Source: Salminus brasiliensis (Eukaryota > Chordata > Actinopteri > Characiformes > Bryconidae). Taken from it: a stretch of 64,000 nucleotides of DNA. The DNA is taken from NCBI RefSeq assembly GCF_030463535.1, contig NC_132878.1, forward strand, positions 39,338,054 through 39,402,053, given 5' to 3'. The notes beneath the pieces were generated by a model, which worked only from the letters and a program-made list of their open reading frames with translations, did not search any database and was not told the origin of the DNA. The first letter of the stretch is position 1, and each line of letters opens with the position of its first letter. Positions 36,601-47,286 of the stretch are shown piece after piece. The position numbers were made by a program, and so were the translations under genes.

Positions 36601-39600
36601 TCTTGAATAATACATGGCATCTTGAAAAGCTAAATCAGTCCAGTGGAAAAAGCCCATTTCCACTCGTCCAAACTGTCCAAATGCCCCTTAAACACTTGAA
36701 TAAGATTCCTCTCACATTACCTTTGCTCTTCTCTGCCTAGAAAACCCTGACTAAGGCAAGCGAAAGCCTCCAGTCGTTTCTGACAACGTTCAATAAACAG
36801 AGCTGAGAGGAAGAGTGCAAGACTCAGAGAGACAGGGCCGTATGTTCTGAGAGCCTTTTGTTTTCCTCATCCTCAGACTGATGAACTGCTTGCCTTGAAG
36901 AGCAAATGTAATAATAAAAGAATATCAAATCACTGGATTTATTTGAAGCGCATCTTTTTGTACGTCATGAAAACTATGAATGAAGACAACAAGGTCTAAT
37001 TTGCTTTTAATATTGTACTACAAATATGCTGAAAACTGCATGGATTGAGGAACAAACAGTTACACTCAAGGAATAAGCAGTGTGAGTAAAGAGAGGTCCT
37101 ACCAATGAATGTCCGTAGGCATCTCCTGTCATTGTAGACCTCCCACAGCTATAAGACATAAAGCAAATCTTTAAAAAACAACATGGCATGAAATCTAAAC
37201 AAAATAAAGGCTGCTCAATGGGTTGCATTTTTACAGGATAGGAGTTTCAGTGATAAATGCAACTTTAAGAGCTACAAGGACTGAACAGATCGAATAACAT
37301 CTGCATTTTACCATTGCTGTGTTAATAAAACCCTGGCCACCACCACATAAAGCCATACTAGAGGACATGTGGCTTAAAACGTACACACAAAAAAGCAGTC
37401 AGTCTATAGCAGCTTTCAACATACATATTCAAAAGCGAACTGAATGTTACCTCAGCCAAAAGCTCTTTACAGTTGTGGTCAGAGGTTTACACACACTTAT
37501 TATGGGCATAAATGCCATGGCAAGATCAGGCTTACAATAATGTCCTCAAACCTTGCCCGATATGTTTGGTAGCAGCTATTAACAAGCTCCTGGCAGAATC
37601 CTGGATGGATATTTGACTACAAACCTGACTTTAGCACAGTCCGCATATTTTCCATAGGGTTAAGGTCAGGGCTTCCATCAGGTTAATGTTACTCCAATGT
37701 TAATTAACTCGTATACCAGTTTCATCTGACCAGCTAGGGGCCGGAGTTATGCAAAAGTATTCAGACCTCCTCCTTCATTATCCCATCCATTCTGTACAGG
37801 TTACCAGTTCCACAGACAACGAAACAGCTCCAGACCATGATGCTACCAACACCAGGCAACAGTTGGTACAGTGTTGGTACAGGGATTGAACACCCCACTT
37901 CCTCTGAACATTTCTCCAGAAGGCTTTTTCTTTGTCCAAGTGGTCAACTTTAGTAGAGCTTGAATGTGTCCATTTCAGAGCAAGGGCTTTATTGGACAGC
38001 AGCCTCTCAGTCCATGGCGTTAAAAAACCCACTAGTCTGTATACAGTGACAATGATGGTCCAGCAGCTTCCAGCTCCTGGCAGGCCTTTGCATTGGTGGT
38101 TCTTGAGTTGTTCCTGACCATTCAAGCCAATTTCTTCTCAGCTGAGGATTATAGTTTGGGTCTTCCTCCAAACCTTGGCAAAGTGGCTACACCTCCCACT
38201 TCCATTCCATTGATTTTGAAGTCTGCAGATGCTTTGAAATAGCTCCAAAAGCACCAGTGAATACATCTTTTATCAAAGATGTACAGTTCAAAGAAATCAC
38301 TGAAAGCCATGATGAGCGTATGTAAACGTCCAACCACCAACTTCCGTCTCAAGATTTGTAATGGATATTTCTTGTGGCTTGTTTTGTTATAGTACTATAG
38401 GCGACAGCAGTGTGTGTTCAATTGTCAACAGAAATGCTTCCAGATGGCTTAATATCTGATCCATGATCTTGCGTGGCAACTGCATGGGGAGGCTTTGTTC
38501 AAGCCTGTCAATACAGAGCGATCTGGGTGCAGAGAATTGCTTCACAAACTGTATGCAACAGGGCTCTAAACATAAGCCCTACATGCAAAAGCCTCTTGTT
38601 GTTGTCGTCATTTTGTGCTCATCTTAAAAAGCCCCCTTAGCTTACCATCTCCTACAAGGCTCTTTCAAACACAGTTTGAGGTTTAAAATGTAAATAAGTT
38701 GTAATTAGGGGGGAAAAAAGAGCAAAAACTAAATTCCAGTGATGCTGAGTTTTAAAGAAGTCCGCTGTGTTCTCGATTCACAATTTGTGATCTAATAATA
38801 ATATAATTAGTGATGTTTCCATTAATTCAACTTGTTCAAAAAATGTTCAAATTGTTCCTCACACAAAGCCCATGCCAGTAATAGAGGACATCGGTGCACA
38901 GGAATTTTGTATCATGCAATATGGTGAAGTGGTTCTACTTGCAGCAGCGACAGTCATTTTGACAAACAATCAATTATGGACAATTTTGAGCAACTGGGTG
39001 GAAAAACAATTTGTGGCAATTTTCCTCTCACCACCTACAAAGTAACACGAAATGAACAAAGCATTCTCTTTTCCACAGAGGTGCATTTGATTAATCCGTA
39101 AGCATGCTCTACACTATGGCGTTGAACAAAACATACCTTGATCTTGCAGTCCATAGAACAAGACAGCAGCAGGTGACCAGACATAGGAAACAAGCGAATA
39201 GCACTGACACCCTGCAAACACAAAGTGACATATTTTATGTGCAATTAAACCTAGTCTAATTCAAGGGCTCTTTAACAAAACATTATTTTTTTTCCCCCGA
39301 CTTCAGCTGTAAACATATTTCAGAAGGTTGGGCAATACAAAAGCAGAGAGAAATGAAGGCATGCAGACACATTTCAGTAAGTGAAAGCATAATCAATAAC
39401 TAATCTCAGATCAATAGCTTCAGACACTTAATAAATACGGGCCAGTGGTTCGAGGCCAAGCTAACTGCCAAAGTGAGTGCGAGCGGGCAAGACAGATAGT
39501 CACTGATCAAGACGTTCACCTCCACTGATACAGGAGAAGAACAAGGGAAAAAAAAAAAAAAAAAGCTGAGAGGCACAAAGTGAATATCTCAGGTTAAAAG

Positions 39601-42600
39601 ACTAATCACAAAAGGACATAATTAATATAGTATTATATTCCTTATATATATTTTGGCAGTGGTATAGGAAAAACATGGCCGTGTAACGTATCAATAACGT
39701 AATCTTCAGGTGAGAAAACACAATGTCAGGACATCTCTGACAGAGCTGAAGCTGCATCATAGAACAAAACCTTGATCCAAAACACACAGGTAAGTCTACC
39801 ACAGAACCAGACCAAAGAAAATAGAAATTTAATCCTTTAGAATGGCCTAGTCAGTTCAATACCTAGAATGGTAACTTTGCTGTAACAGTTCCGCAAAGAC
39901 GAGGAGGCCAAAATTCATGTATGGTGTTGTGAGGCAACTACAGAATGTGTTTAGTTGTGGTCACTGCTGCTAAGACTGGTACAAACCGCTATTGAAAGGG
40001 GGATTGGGTGTTGAAACTGTCTTCTAAATCAATGCATGAACACAGAAGTAAAGAACCAAACCTTGTTCTTCTAACAACATTAATAACTTTACTGATAGCC
40101 AAAATGTTCAGACTACTTAATTTATATTTACAGAGATTTTATTAACTGTATTTATATACAATATAAGATTAATCATTTTACATTATGTTCTGGTGGTCAA
40201 AAGTTGTCTGCTGCACGTATTCTGAGGCAAAATGCATTCAGAGCCAACTGCATTTTCATTTCCACAGCCTTCCACCTCAGTCAGTCAATCAGGATGAGAG
40301 TATAGCATGCAAAGTAGAATAGGGGACTGTTTTTAATTGCTCATTGGAGCAATTTGCAGAGTACTAGACAAGGTGGAGAAGACTGGGGATTCTACATTCG
40401 CATCTGATCAGTGTAAAACTTGAGCGTGTTGCAAAAAAAAAAAAAAGACAGTCAGGCATGCTATCTAATACTGAAATCCAGCCGATTAACTCTGAAAATT
40501 AACTCTGCAACCAACTTATTACTACTATATTACTCCTAATACAACCCATCTAAGACAATCATTAAGACATATACATACTAAAAGAACCACACTACAGCAG
40601 TGGTTCTCAAACCAGTTCTTAATACATTTCTTTCACACTCTCAAAAACATGAACCCCTATTTTTCTTATTATGAGTGAGGTCTAAGCTATCTCTATCCAT
40701 GTCTCACAGTCAATCAACCAACCAACACTCAAAGACACCACTCTCACCTTCGTATGCCCCGTCCAGACATGCAGTTGTTTTTTGGGCAGGTAGCATTTAT
40801 CTGGTATGTCTGCAGAGCGTAGGTTGATCCCCACATCCTGCGGAACGTGCAGGTAGGAACGACCCTGGTAGTCGTATGCGTCTTTAACTGTAGTGACACA
40901 AATCAAAGAAACAGCTCTTTTAACCAAAGGAAAAGTCACTCTGGCAGATCGAGATGTCTTTTGGTGAGCCGTACAAGAGCAGCGTAAATTCATGTTAGGA
41001 CAAAAAAGGTCCACCCTAAAAGAAAGCATAATGGTTTAGAAAAGTGACTGTGCAGCTTACCGTGTAGAATGGTCTTCTCCTCTGCGGGAGCCTCTTCCTC
41101 ATTCCTTCCTTTCTTCTGCCTCTTTGCTATGATTTCATCCAACTCTTTCTGCTCCTCCTGTCAATCAAAAATATTGCCATCAAACCGAGAAATGACAAAG
41201 CATGTGTCTACAGAGAAGTTCCTTTCAAGAACATATGCAAGAGCTGACCTCGGAGGGTTTGGAAACATCCCTCTCATCCTGATATTTGGCCCAAGGTCCC
41301 AAGAAGCTGTCAATCTCAGATGCATCTCCTCCTTTCACCTTCTTCCTCTTCTCTGCCTTTTTTGGGCCAGCCTCAAACACAGTCAGACCTGTGGAGGGCA
41401 GAGGAGCAGATGTTTACAGCTGCTTGGAACTTTGCAAGTAGCACACCCAGATGAGCATAGAATAGGACTCCTACCCTTGTTTTTCTCTGCCTCATCCACG
41501 GCTCCGATATAGCTGCTTGATGAGACTTGACTGCTGTCCACAGATGGGTCCAAAGCATAGCCTGAGGGGCACAGCACACATTCAGTGATTGCCTGCTCTT
41601 AAAATGAGGTTTAAAGTAAATGTGTATCCCATGCTTAGTAGTTATAAATGTAAATGTTCTAGTAATGCTCAACATGGCTTCTGTTTATGGATGCAGTCCT
41701 ACAAAAAGAGATGATACAAAGATGGACACTGAGTGAACAAACTTGCCTATAATTACTACTGTACACTACATAGACAAAGGTTTGTGGACATCTGCCCAAC
41801 CATTGTTTTTTCCAAAATCAAGAGCCTCTACTTTTCTGGGAATGCTTTCCAACTAGATTTTGTAACACTGCTGTGTTTTCTGACTGCATTTGGCCACACA
41901 TTTAGTACATCAGCTGATCCACAGCTCAATGCTCAAGGCTTTATACCTCTCAGACCCAACATAGGTTCATGTGCAGCCGCTCCAGAACATCGTATTCTGT
42001 TGAAAAAGCCTTCCCATAGTGATTAAACTAGCTGTGTGTGGTTTAACATGCTGTACGTGTGTCACAAGTGCCAATTGTTTAACATGTCAAGCTTGACCTT
42101 ACCGAAAGTAGAAAACGTCCTTCTCTGTTGTTCGAACATGAAGTCGTTGACATGAGCAGGCTCTGCATATCCAGACAGCATGTTTCTGGGAGCAGCCATT
42201 TGTTGTGACTTGAACGGATTAACTGGTCCAAACTGCGATACACGATTAAACCATTTGAACAAAACATGCTTCTTCACAACCCTCATACGGCCAAGAACAA
42301 CTTTAAACACACACTCAACCAAGTTCCAAATGACAGAACCTACCTCGGGTGCAAACATGGTGTCATAGGTAGGGTTGTAGTTGACCTCTTTGAGTGAGGG
42401 ATCCAGATGTGTGCCTGTTTCAACATCTTCCTGCAAAAACCCCCCGAAAACAAAACAGCAACACTGTGTTAAAGTCCAAAGATGATCCACCAGCTAGAAC
42501 ATGTTCAGTGCCTAAAGTTTACTAGAGCTAAGGCCTATTAAACCTCTCATCCAAACAGGGCTGGCTTTCTCAAAATCCCCTGACTCCTAGATGGTAGAGA

Positions 42601-43498
42601 AAGCATCACAGTTAACACACACTCTCTATTAGTTAGTCTTCAGGAAGCTGGTCTCAGATTTTATTGCTGGACAGCTAGCTAGCTACACACACTAGCCTTT
42701 ACACTAACGTTGCAGAGAAGCCAGGCAGCTGTACAGCCCAAAACATAGCTAGCTGTTGATGTTACTGCCTTCTACATCCAGCCACACAAAGCAGGAGCCA
42801 CGAAGCAGTTCACACACATACACATGTTGATAGCTCATTTAACTTAGCTAGCTAGCAAGCAAGCTGGCTAATTCTCCTACACAGCTGTAGTCATATAACC
42901 AACACAAGCTTCCTATCTAAAACTCCTAAACACAGATGAAGAAAGGGGGATATCTGATCATACGGAGAGCTGGAAATGCTCCTGGACTTATAGGTTTACC
43001 ACACATATCAAAGGACTAGCAACGGGAAAGACGTGTGTGAGCATTGCTAAACGGCCAATGGGAGCTTATAACCCGTTAGCTAGCTAGCTACATCCAACAC
43101 TGCTCAAGGAATAATAACTTAAGTGACCGTATTTTGCCGTTTAAAGGTTGTCTTACATCTTGCCAGCTGCGTTATGCTGTTATTAGCGCTACGTGACTAA
43201 ACTATGGGCCAGTTAACTCACTCACTCACTCAGTCAGTCAGCTAGCTAGCTAGCGAGCTACCATACGTAGCTAGTGCTAGCTTACGTTAGCGAGCTAGCC
43301 GAGTTAGCTAGCTACCTTCACGGCGACCTCAGGCGCTGAATTAAGCACGGCTAAACTCGCCGTTCTCTCAGATTTCAAAGGCTGAAGATGCGCGACGGCG
43401 TCGGGGTCTAGTTTTTCCGAACTCGTGTTGGACTCAGATTCGTTTTCTGAATCGGAGTCGCTGCCGTACGCAACGAGGGAACCGACCACGGCCGCCAT
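23468..43498 (-). CDS. cdc40: cdc40 / PRP17, pre-mRNA-processing factor 17 (complete, 15 coding exons)
   Basis: CDC40/PRP17 is a WD40 spliceosome factor acting in the nucleus around the second splicing step. Coding exons, 5' to 3' on the minus strand: 43498-43316, 42430-42344, 42232-42103, 41561-41475, 41388-41249, 41157-41061, 40887-40748, 39211-39137, 37148-37103, 35789-35688, 35118-35003, 34536-34403, 26475-26399, 25318-25174, 23645-23468. All introns are GT-AG and all phases match, giving 578 codons plus TGA; human PRP17 is 579 residues by recall. Residues 1-61 are Ser/Asp/Glu-rich with SAPEVAVK at the end. Residues 84-134 contain [23 protein letters not shown] and [11 protein letters not shown]. 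Residues 209-241 are a charged helix ([18 protein letters not shown]). The WD40 propeller starts near residue 280 ([17 protein letters not shown]), includes [51 protein letters not shown] and [12 protein letters not shown], and ends [14 protein letters not shown]. No break or missing motif is seen. The gene is convergent with mettl24 and probably head-to-head with wasf1. Confidence 0.97.
24625..25010 (+). mobile_element. Internally deleted Tc1/mariner remnant in cdc40 intron 14
   Basis: The N-terminal part has 'ccaacatggccagatcaggc' (24788-24807) and CAAGTTCAGCCCAAGAGCAG (24817-24836). This jumps directly to the DDE-region segment GTGAAGCATGGTGGAGGTGG (24871-24890). Lies antisense to cdc40. 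Confidence 0.75.
28263..28372. repeat. (TA)n followed by (TTTA)n microsatellite
   Basis: About 36 TA units to about 28334, then T-rich (TTTA)n to about 28370. Confidence 0.95.
29965..30365. mobile_element. MITE with imperfect terminal inverted repeats
   Basis: The left terminus is AGACAAAAGTATTGGGACAC (29979-29998). The right terminus near 30336-30362 contains GGGGTGTCTACAAACATTTG, whose complement aligns imperfectly with the left. A G-run interrupted by T lies at 30179-30210. The same family appears at 41764-42010 and, as a right end, near 9940. There is no coding capacity. Confidence 0.7.
30619..30658. repeat. (CT)n microsatellite
   Basis: About 20 CT units. Three overlapping frames across it are artefacts. 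Confidence 0.95.
32130..33060 (+). mobile_element. Tc1/mariner transposase pseudogene in cdc40 intron 12
   Basis: Carries TGTGGACAGATGAGACCAAA (32552-32571), which encodes VDRDQ/TDET at the first catalytic aspartate, and GGACAATGATCCCAGCAGCA (32801-32820) at the second (QDNDP). Near 32870 one frame reads [20 protein letters not shown], the WPxxSPDLNPIE(N)xW motif with the third acidic residue as E. The frame is shifted and stopped several times. It lies antisense to cdc40. Confidence 0.85.
37469..38343 (-). mobile_element. Tc1 element with both terminal inverted repeats, inside cdc40 intron 8
   Basis: The left end reads CAGTTGTGGTCAGAGGTTTA (37470-37489). The right end near 38318-38342 reads GTATGTAAACGTCCAACCAC, whose complement is the same terminal sequence with a few changes. 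These resemble the CAGTTG...TTTACATACAC ends of Tdr/Sleeping Beauty-type elements. TA precedes the left end. The interior is a truncated, stop-filled minus-strand transposase (complement of 'gtttcatctgaccagctag' near 37719). Confidence 0.8.
41764..42010. mobile_element. MITE copy in cdc40 intron 3
   Basis: Starts CTACATAGACAAAGGTTTGT (41765-41784) followed by GGACA, matching the left end of the element at 29965-30365. The right end is lost. It fills much of the 541-bp intron. Confidence 0.6.
43080..43315. repeat. (GCTA)n / GAGT-type short repeats in cdc40 intron 1
   Basis: Runs of GCTAGCTAGCTAGC occur at about 43077-43091 and 43241-43254, with related GTTAGCGAGCTAGCC and GTTAGCTAGCTAC up to the exon 1 donor at 43315. 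A (CACT)n tract is at about 43218-43231. The GCTA runs are self-complementary. Confidence 0.85.
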
Positions 43499-43502
43499 CT
43501 TC
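43491..43502 (-). promoter_or_regulatory. cdc40: TISU / YY1 element overlapping the cdc40 start codon
   Basis: On the cdc40 strand this is GAAGATGGCGGC, an exact match to SAASATGGCGGC with the ATG as the initiator. TISU elements act both as YY1-bound promoter elements and as initiators for very short 5' leaders (usually 5-30 nt). That would place the cdc40 transcription start within about 43503-43530. It also supports the choice of ATG at 43498. Confidence 0.8.
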
Positions 43503-43514
43503 GGTGTTGTTGGT

Positions 43515-43522
43515 TTACGTCA
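43515..43522 (-). promoter_or_regulatory. CRE/ATF-like site near the cdc40 start
   Basis: TGACGTAA on the cdc40 strand, 17 bases upstream of the ATG. Given the TISU element it would be at or next to the transcription start. One-off match, so moderate support. Confidence 0.4.
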
Positions 43523-43913
43523 GAGGGTCCTAACGAGCACAGCTGGCTTAGAGAGTGTTATGTGGATGAAATCAGTCCATAACATTTAAGACTGAACCCC
43601 AGAACGACGAAATAAAAACAGTTTCATTAAAAAAAACCTTATTGTATGAATATATGGAATATTTATGGACATAATACTTCTTACACATTTATTGGCAGAT
43701 GTGTACGATGATATTTATACACCTTCTAGGACGTTTAAGGTTGGACCGGCATGGGAATTTTACATCTGAGAATTTATCCATATTCAGCCAACTGAACGGT
43801 CTAACTTCAGTATCTACGCTCACTATTTAATCATCAATTTTAATGATGAATATCTATAATACCGAGATTCAGAATGAGCGAGAAATAACCCACACGTTGC
43901 TGACTCGGGCACC

Positions 43914-43970
43914 TCTGATTGGATGTTGGTCCGCAAGTGGGCGTCGCCTGTGTTTAACAGACCAATCAGA
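43914..43970. promoter_or_regulatory. Paired CCAAT boxes as a perfect 9-bp inverted repeat
   Basis: TCTGATTGG (43914-43922) and CCAATCAGA (43962-43970) are exact complements separated by 39 bases. Each contains the NF-Y core CCAAT with the preferred CAG/A flank. They lie about 420-470 bases upstream of the cdc40 ATG in CpG-rich sequence and could serve the rightward gene, cdc40, or both. Confidence 0.6.
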
Positions 43971-44761
43971 TTCGCAGCACAATGTGTGCGGGTGTAGTGC
44001 GGAGTCCTGGGCTGCGTGGGGCAGGTCCAACAATAGAAAGAGGTTTGTACCAAAGCGGCGGACAGAGGTAGATTCACATGGATCACCTCCAAAAGCTTCT
44101 AGTAGCTCATTAAACACAACAGGGACGTCTGTGACGGCTGTCGCGGGTGTGAAACGGGACGTTTGTGACTCTAGTGGACCGCTAGTGGATCGCTGTTTTT
44201 GTGCCGGATCCTGTGCCTCAGTCCCGGGAGCGCATCTTTCTCTAACGGGATCCACAAGCTCCGAGCTGCTTGTTCCAGCAATGGTAACTCAGTAGCAGCG
44301 TGGAATGGGGGGACCGAGGAACTGAACTGAGAGGAATACGGGAATATCCATAGAGCCTGGAGAGTGATGGGAAAATAAAGCCCAGCACTTCACAATCAGA
44401 GGTAGGGTTTGTTTATTAATTGCGAGTCGGGAATGCAGAACACACTGGACAGCTTTCTGTGGTTGGTAACAGATCTGACAGCGTTGTGTGTTGTTAGTAG
44501 TTGGTAACTTCTCCGAATCAGAGTATTCAGTATTTCTCTGTCGCTATGTTGCAGGGCGCACTGCCTCGTGTAAGACAATACTGGCTGGCCATCGCTCGTT
44601 CGGGAGCGTTAGCTAGTGAGTGGGTGACAGGTGTGGGTTAAATTATGCATGCATCCCACAGATTAGCTCGCTAGCTAGCGGGGCGCACCGTTAACGCCAC
44701 TCCTGTGTTCATATTTGCAGTAACTTGTGTGGAGCCTGATTGTATATTTGATATTTTACAG

Positions 44762-44896
44762 ATGAAACCTGCTCTCTTCTTGTCGCTCCTTGCTCTCGGC
44801 TTCTTCGGCTGCCTTGTGCAACCGACCGTGTGTGCTGAAATGCAACCGGGGAGGGAGGAGGGAGGAGGGGGTCGCAATTTCACATCTGCACGGTGA
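44762..44896 (+). CDS. Small ORF with signal-peptide-like N-terminus (44 codons), hypothetical
   Basis: The ATG follows directly on a splice-acceptor-like GATATTTTACAG. The product opens MKPALFLSLLALGFFG, a basic residue then a hydrophobic core, then CLVQPTVCA with an Ala-X-Ala-like cleavage site near residue 26, and an acidic/Gly-rich tail with an N-F-T glycosylation sequon before TGA. Either it is a short secreted peptide, or it is the first coding exon of a longer secreted or membrane protein, since GCACG|GTGAAC just before the stop could be a donor, or it is chance in GC-rich 5' sequence. The start context (C at -3) is weak. I do not recognise the sequence and assign no function. Confidence 0.25.
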   Translation: MKPALFLSLLALGFFGCLVQPTVCAEMQPGREEGGGGRNFTSAR

Positions 44897-45100
44897 ACGG
44901 CGAGCCGTGTAGACTCTCTCCGCTTGCTCGCTAACGAGCTGTGCTAGCAAACAGTCAACTAACTCGCACGAAAACGTCCAGGGGGTCTTCGTTTTGAAGC
45001 GAGACCTCCTTTGGTCAGGCATTTCAGACAAATGTGGCTGAATAAACGAGTGAAGAAGGACGTCGGACGGGTGTAGCACTCGTTTTACGCACACGTAGCT

Positions 45101-45102
<2 letters not shown>

Positions 45103-45134
<32 letters not shown>
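45103..45134. repeat. (TG)n microsatellite
   Basis: About 16 TG units. Confidence 0.95.
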
Positions 45135-45136
<2 letters not shown>

Positions 45137-46893
45137 GTGTGAGGGGGCTCCGCAGGCAGCAGCAGGGACGTCTTTGCACTTTTTAAAAGTTGAAGCCCAT
45201 GATTTTTCTCCATGTTTTCAGGGGGGAGGGAGGGCAGAAAATTCACTGGATACTCTCTTTGTGAAACCCGAGACTTCTAAAAGTGCTGCGCAGTGGAGGG
45301 CAGCAGGGCAGCTTGGACGCGTGTCCATCCGCGTTATTGTTGTTGTGCCGTCTAGGCCTGAGAGATTTGGCAGCAATTGCAGACACACAATATAGTATTG
45401 CAGTATTTTTGGATTATTATGATTTCCCACCGTTTTACCATCAACAGCATGACAAATAAAGGCCTAGTTCTCTTACCCCCACCACTGGACCTCCAAAGAA
45501 AGTCAGGGTCAGTGAGTTTCTCCCCCACCATACATCATCTCACACACTCTGGCCGACTCTGGTGTACACCTCAGCCATTACATTAGACTACTAATGGGCT
45601 TTGTGATCACATGTAGTTGGTCAGGAAAGCATATCAGATGTAATTGATCACCACAACGGACCAACCCTCACAGGACCATCTTTGAAAGGGGCAGTGAATG
45701 ATTAAGGCATAGACATAGTCAAATCTGCTCTACGGTTCCACTGATCTCGCACGTGCTCTCTCTCTTTCGCCTATAATCCTATAATTCTCTTAAGTCTCTG
45801 CCAGCGATGTCAATTTAGCAGGCTGATTTGAGACCTAAGCACATCCTTTCTGATAGATTGATTAAAAAAGGGCAGCCACAGTTGCATGCATCCCATTGCC
45901 ATTCACTCCCATCGTAATGTAAGCTCTTTCAAAACTATTTTCCGATGCATTTTTCATGTCTGCTGCTCATACTAAGAGGTAAAAGGCGGCCGTCTGCCGT
46001 GTTCATCGGTTTTTGACGATGCCTTTTGCCCTGCAGCTGTTGCATTTCTCCATTATTAGAGGAGGCATCCAAAACATCACATGACATCTGAGACAGCTTG
46101 AAGTGGCCCAGAGAGTTACACTGGATGCACTGCTCTGATTCCAGGGATTAGCCAAGCAGAGTACACATGCACTGAAAAGAGAGAGCACACTCTTGCATTC
46201 TCTGATGGGTACCATCTAAAGGGTAGACATGTTGCATGAGAAAATAAGCTTGGTCTGCTAGCTTCCCAGTAGGGAATTCTGTAGGAATCATAAGGTACTA
46301 TGGACTAGGTTTTCTGCTTCTCACTGTCCCAAGTAATCCCAAATACATTTGACTGGTCAGTTTCATCAGCAGCTTCATCAGTTATGCTTCATTTTTGTCT
46401 GGTTCATCATGATCAGGTCCCTATCTTTCACATCCACAGCGCTGAGGTGTCTTCTCGCAGTGGAGGAATGGACAGAAACACCTGAATGGATGTTTTGGGA
46501 CCTTCCACTCTCCCTCTCTCTTTCTCTCTGAGATGTAAGCTTAAAAAAGTGCTGGCTATCTGATGGGGACAGGTTCGGAGGTCCACCAGGTCTTGCGCGA
46601 TTGTTGGTCCCCAGTTGCTCTGTATTTTTTATCAGTTGTAAAGTCAGCCCTGAAACCTTGTACAAATGTGACTGGGAAAAAGTAGATTTCGCGTGGCTTG
46701 CTGCCTTTCAGCGGGGTCCCGCTTTGGCTGTCTGTTGCTGGCAAAGCCCAAAGTTTGCATTCCGTGGATCCCTGTTGACTTAGACTCACATATTCACTAA
46801 GGCTTCTCTATGATGCAGTAGCTTTCATGCAGCTGCTGTCTGATGTGCTATCGGCATTGCCCATGTTTTACTGACTCTTCATTCCCACCACAG

Positions 46894-47286
46894 AGGAAGG
46901 GACTGTGGCGGGAGGAGGGGATGAAGAGAAAGATGAGAGAGTGGAGCGGCAGACGGCTTCGGAGGAGAGGCAGGGGCCGAGGGACGCGGGAGGGAGGGAG
47001 GCAGACAGGCAGGCAGGAATACGGATGAAGAGAAGGAGAAAGGGAAGGTGGTGTAGAGACAGAGAAAGCGTCCTGCGGTGGTTAAGTGTTTCTGAAGCTC
47101 GCTGTTATGTCCCAGCTGTTGGGATGTCTTGCACACAGGAGGCTTTGTTCCTGCTTCTGGCCTCCACAAAGCAGCTTCTGTGCAGCAGGAACTGGGGGGT
47201 CACTGTGCGTGTATGTGCTGTGCGTATGCGTGTGTGCGCGCACCAGCATCATCGCCAGCACCCATCTGCACCACTGTGTTTAAGAG
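46894..47286 (+). other. Candidate untranslated exon ending at a consensus splice donor
   Basis: CATTCCCACCACAG is a plausible acceptor before 46894, and AAGAG|GTGAGT at 47286/47287 is a full-consensus donor. The interval is purine-rich, then GC-rich. One frame stays open for 174 codons (46905-47429) but its composition (Arg/Gly/Glu, then mixed) resembles no protein I know and it runs past the donor, so I treat it as noncoding. It could be a 5' UTR exon of the rightward gene. Confidence 0.3.

Larger units (their letters stand above)
43503..44401 (+). promoter_or_regulatory. Candidate bidirectional promoter and noncoding first exon of wasf1
   Basis: CpG-rich sequence starting at the cdc40 5' end. 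A possible first-exon donor CAGAG|GTAGGG lies at 44401/44402. Vertebrate WASF1 (actin regulator WAVE1) sits head-to-head with CDC40 and begins with untranslated exons; that is recall. Nothing in the sequence identifies wasf1 itself. Overlapping open frames on both strands (43843-44295 plus, 43869-44255 minus) look like GC-rich artefacts. Confidence 0.4.

Noticed and set aside
41069..41512. 147-codon plus-strand frame
   Set aside because: Antisense shadow of cdc40 exons 5 and 6.
43843..44295. 150-codon plus-strand frame and a 128-codon antisense frame at the same place
   Set aside because: Overlapping long frames on both strands in a CpG-rich promoter are expected by chance from low stop-codon frequency; neither looks like a known protein.
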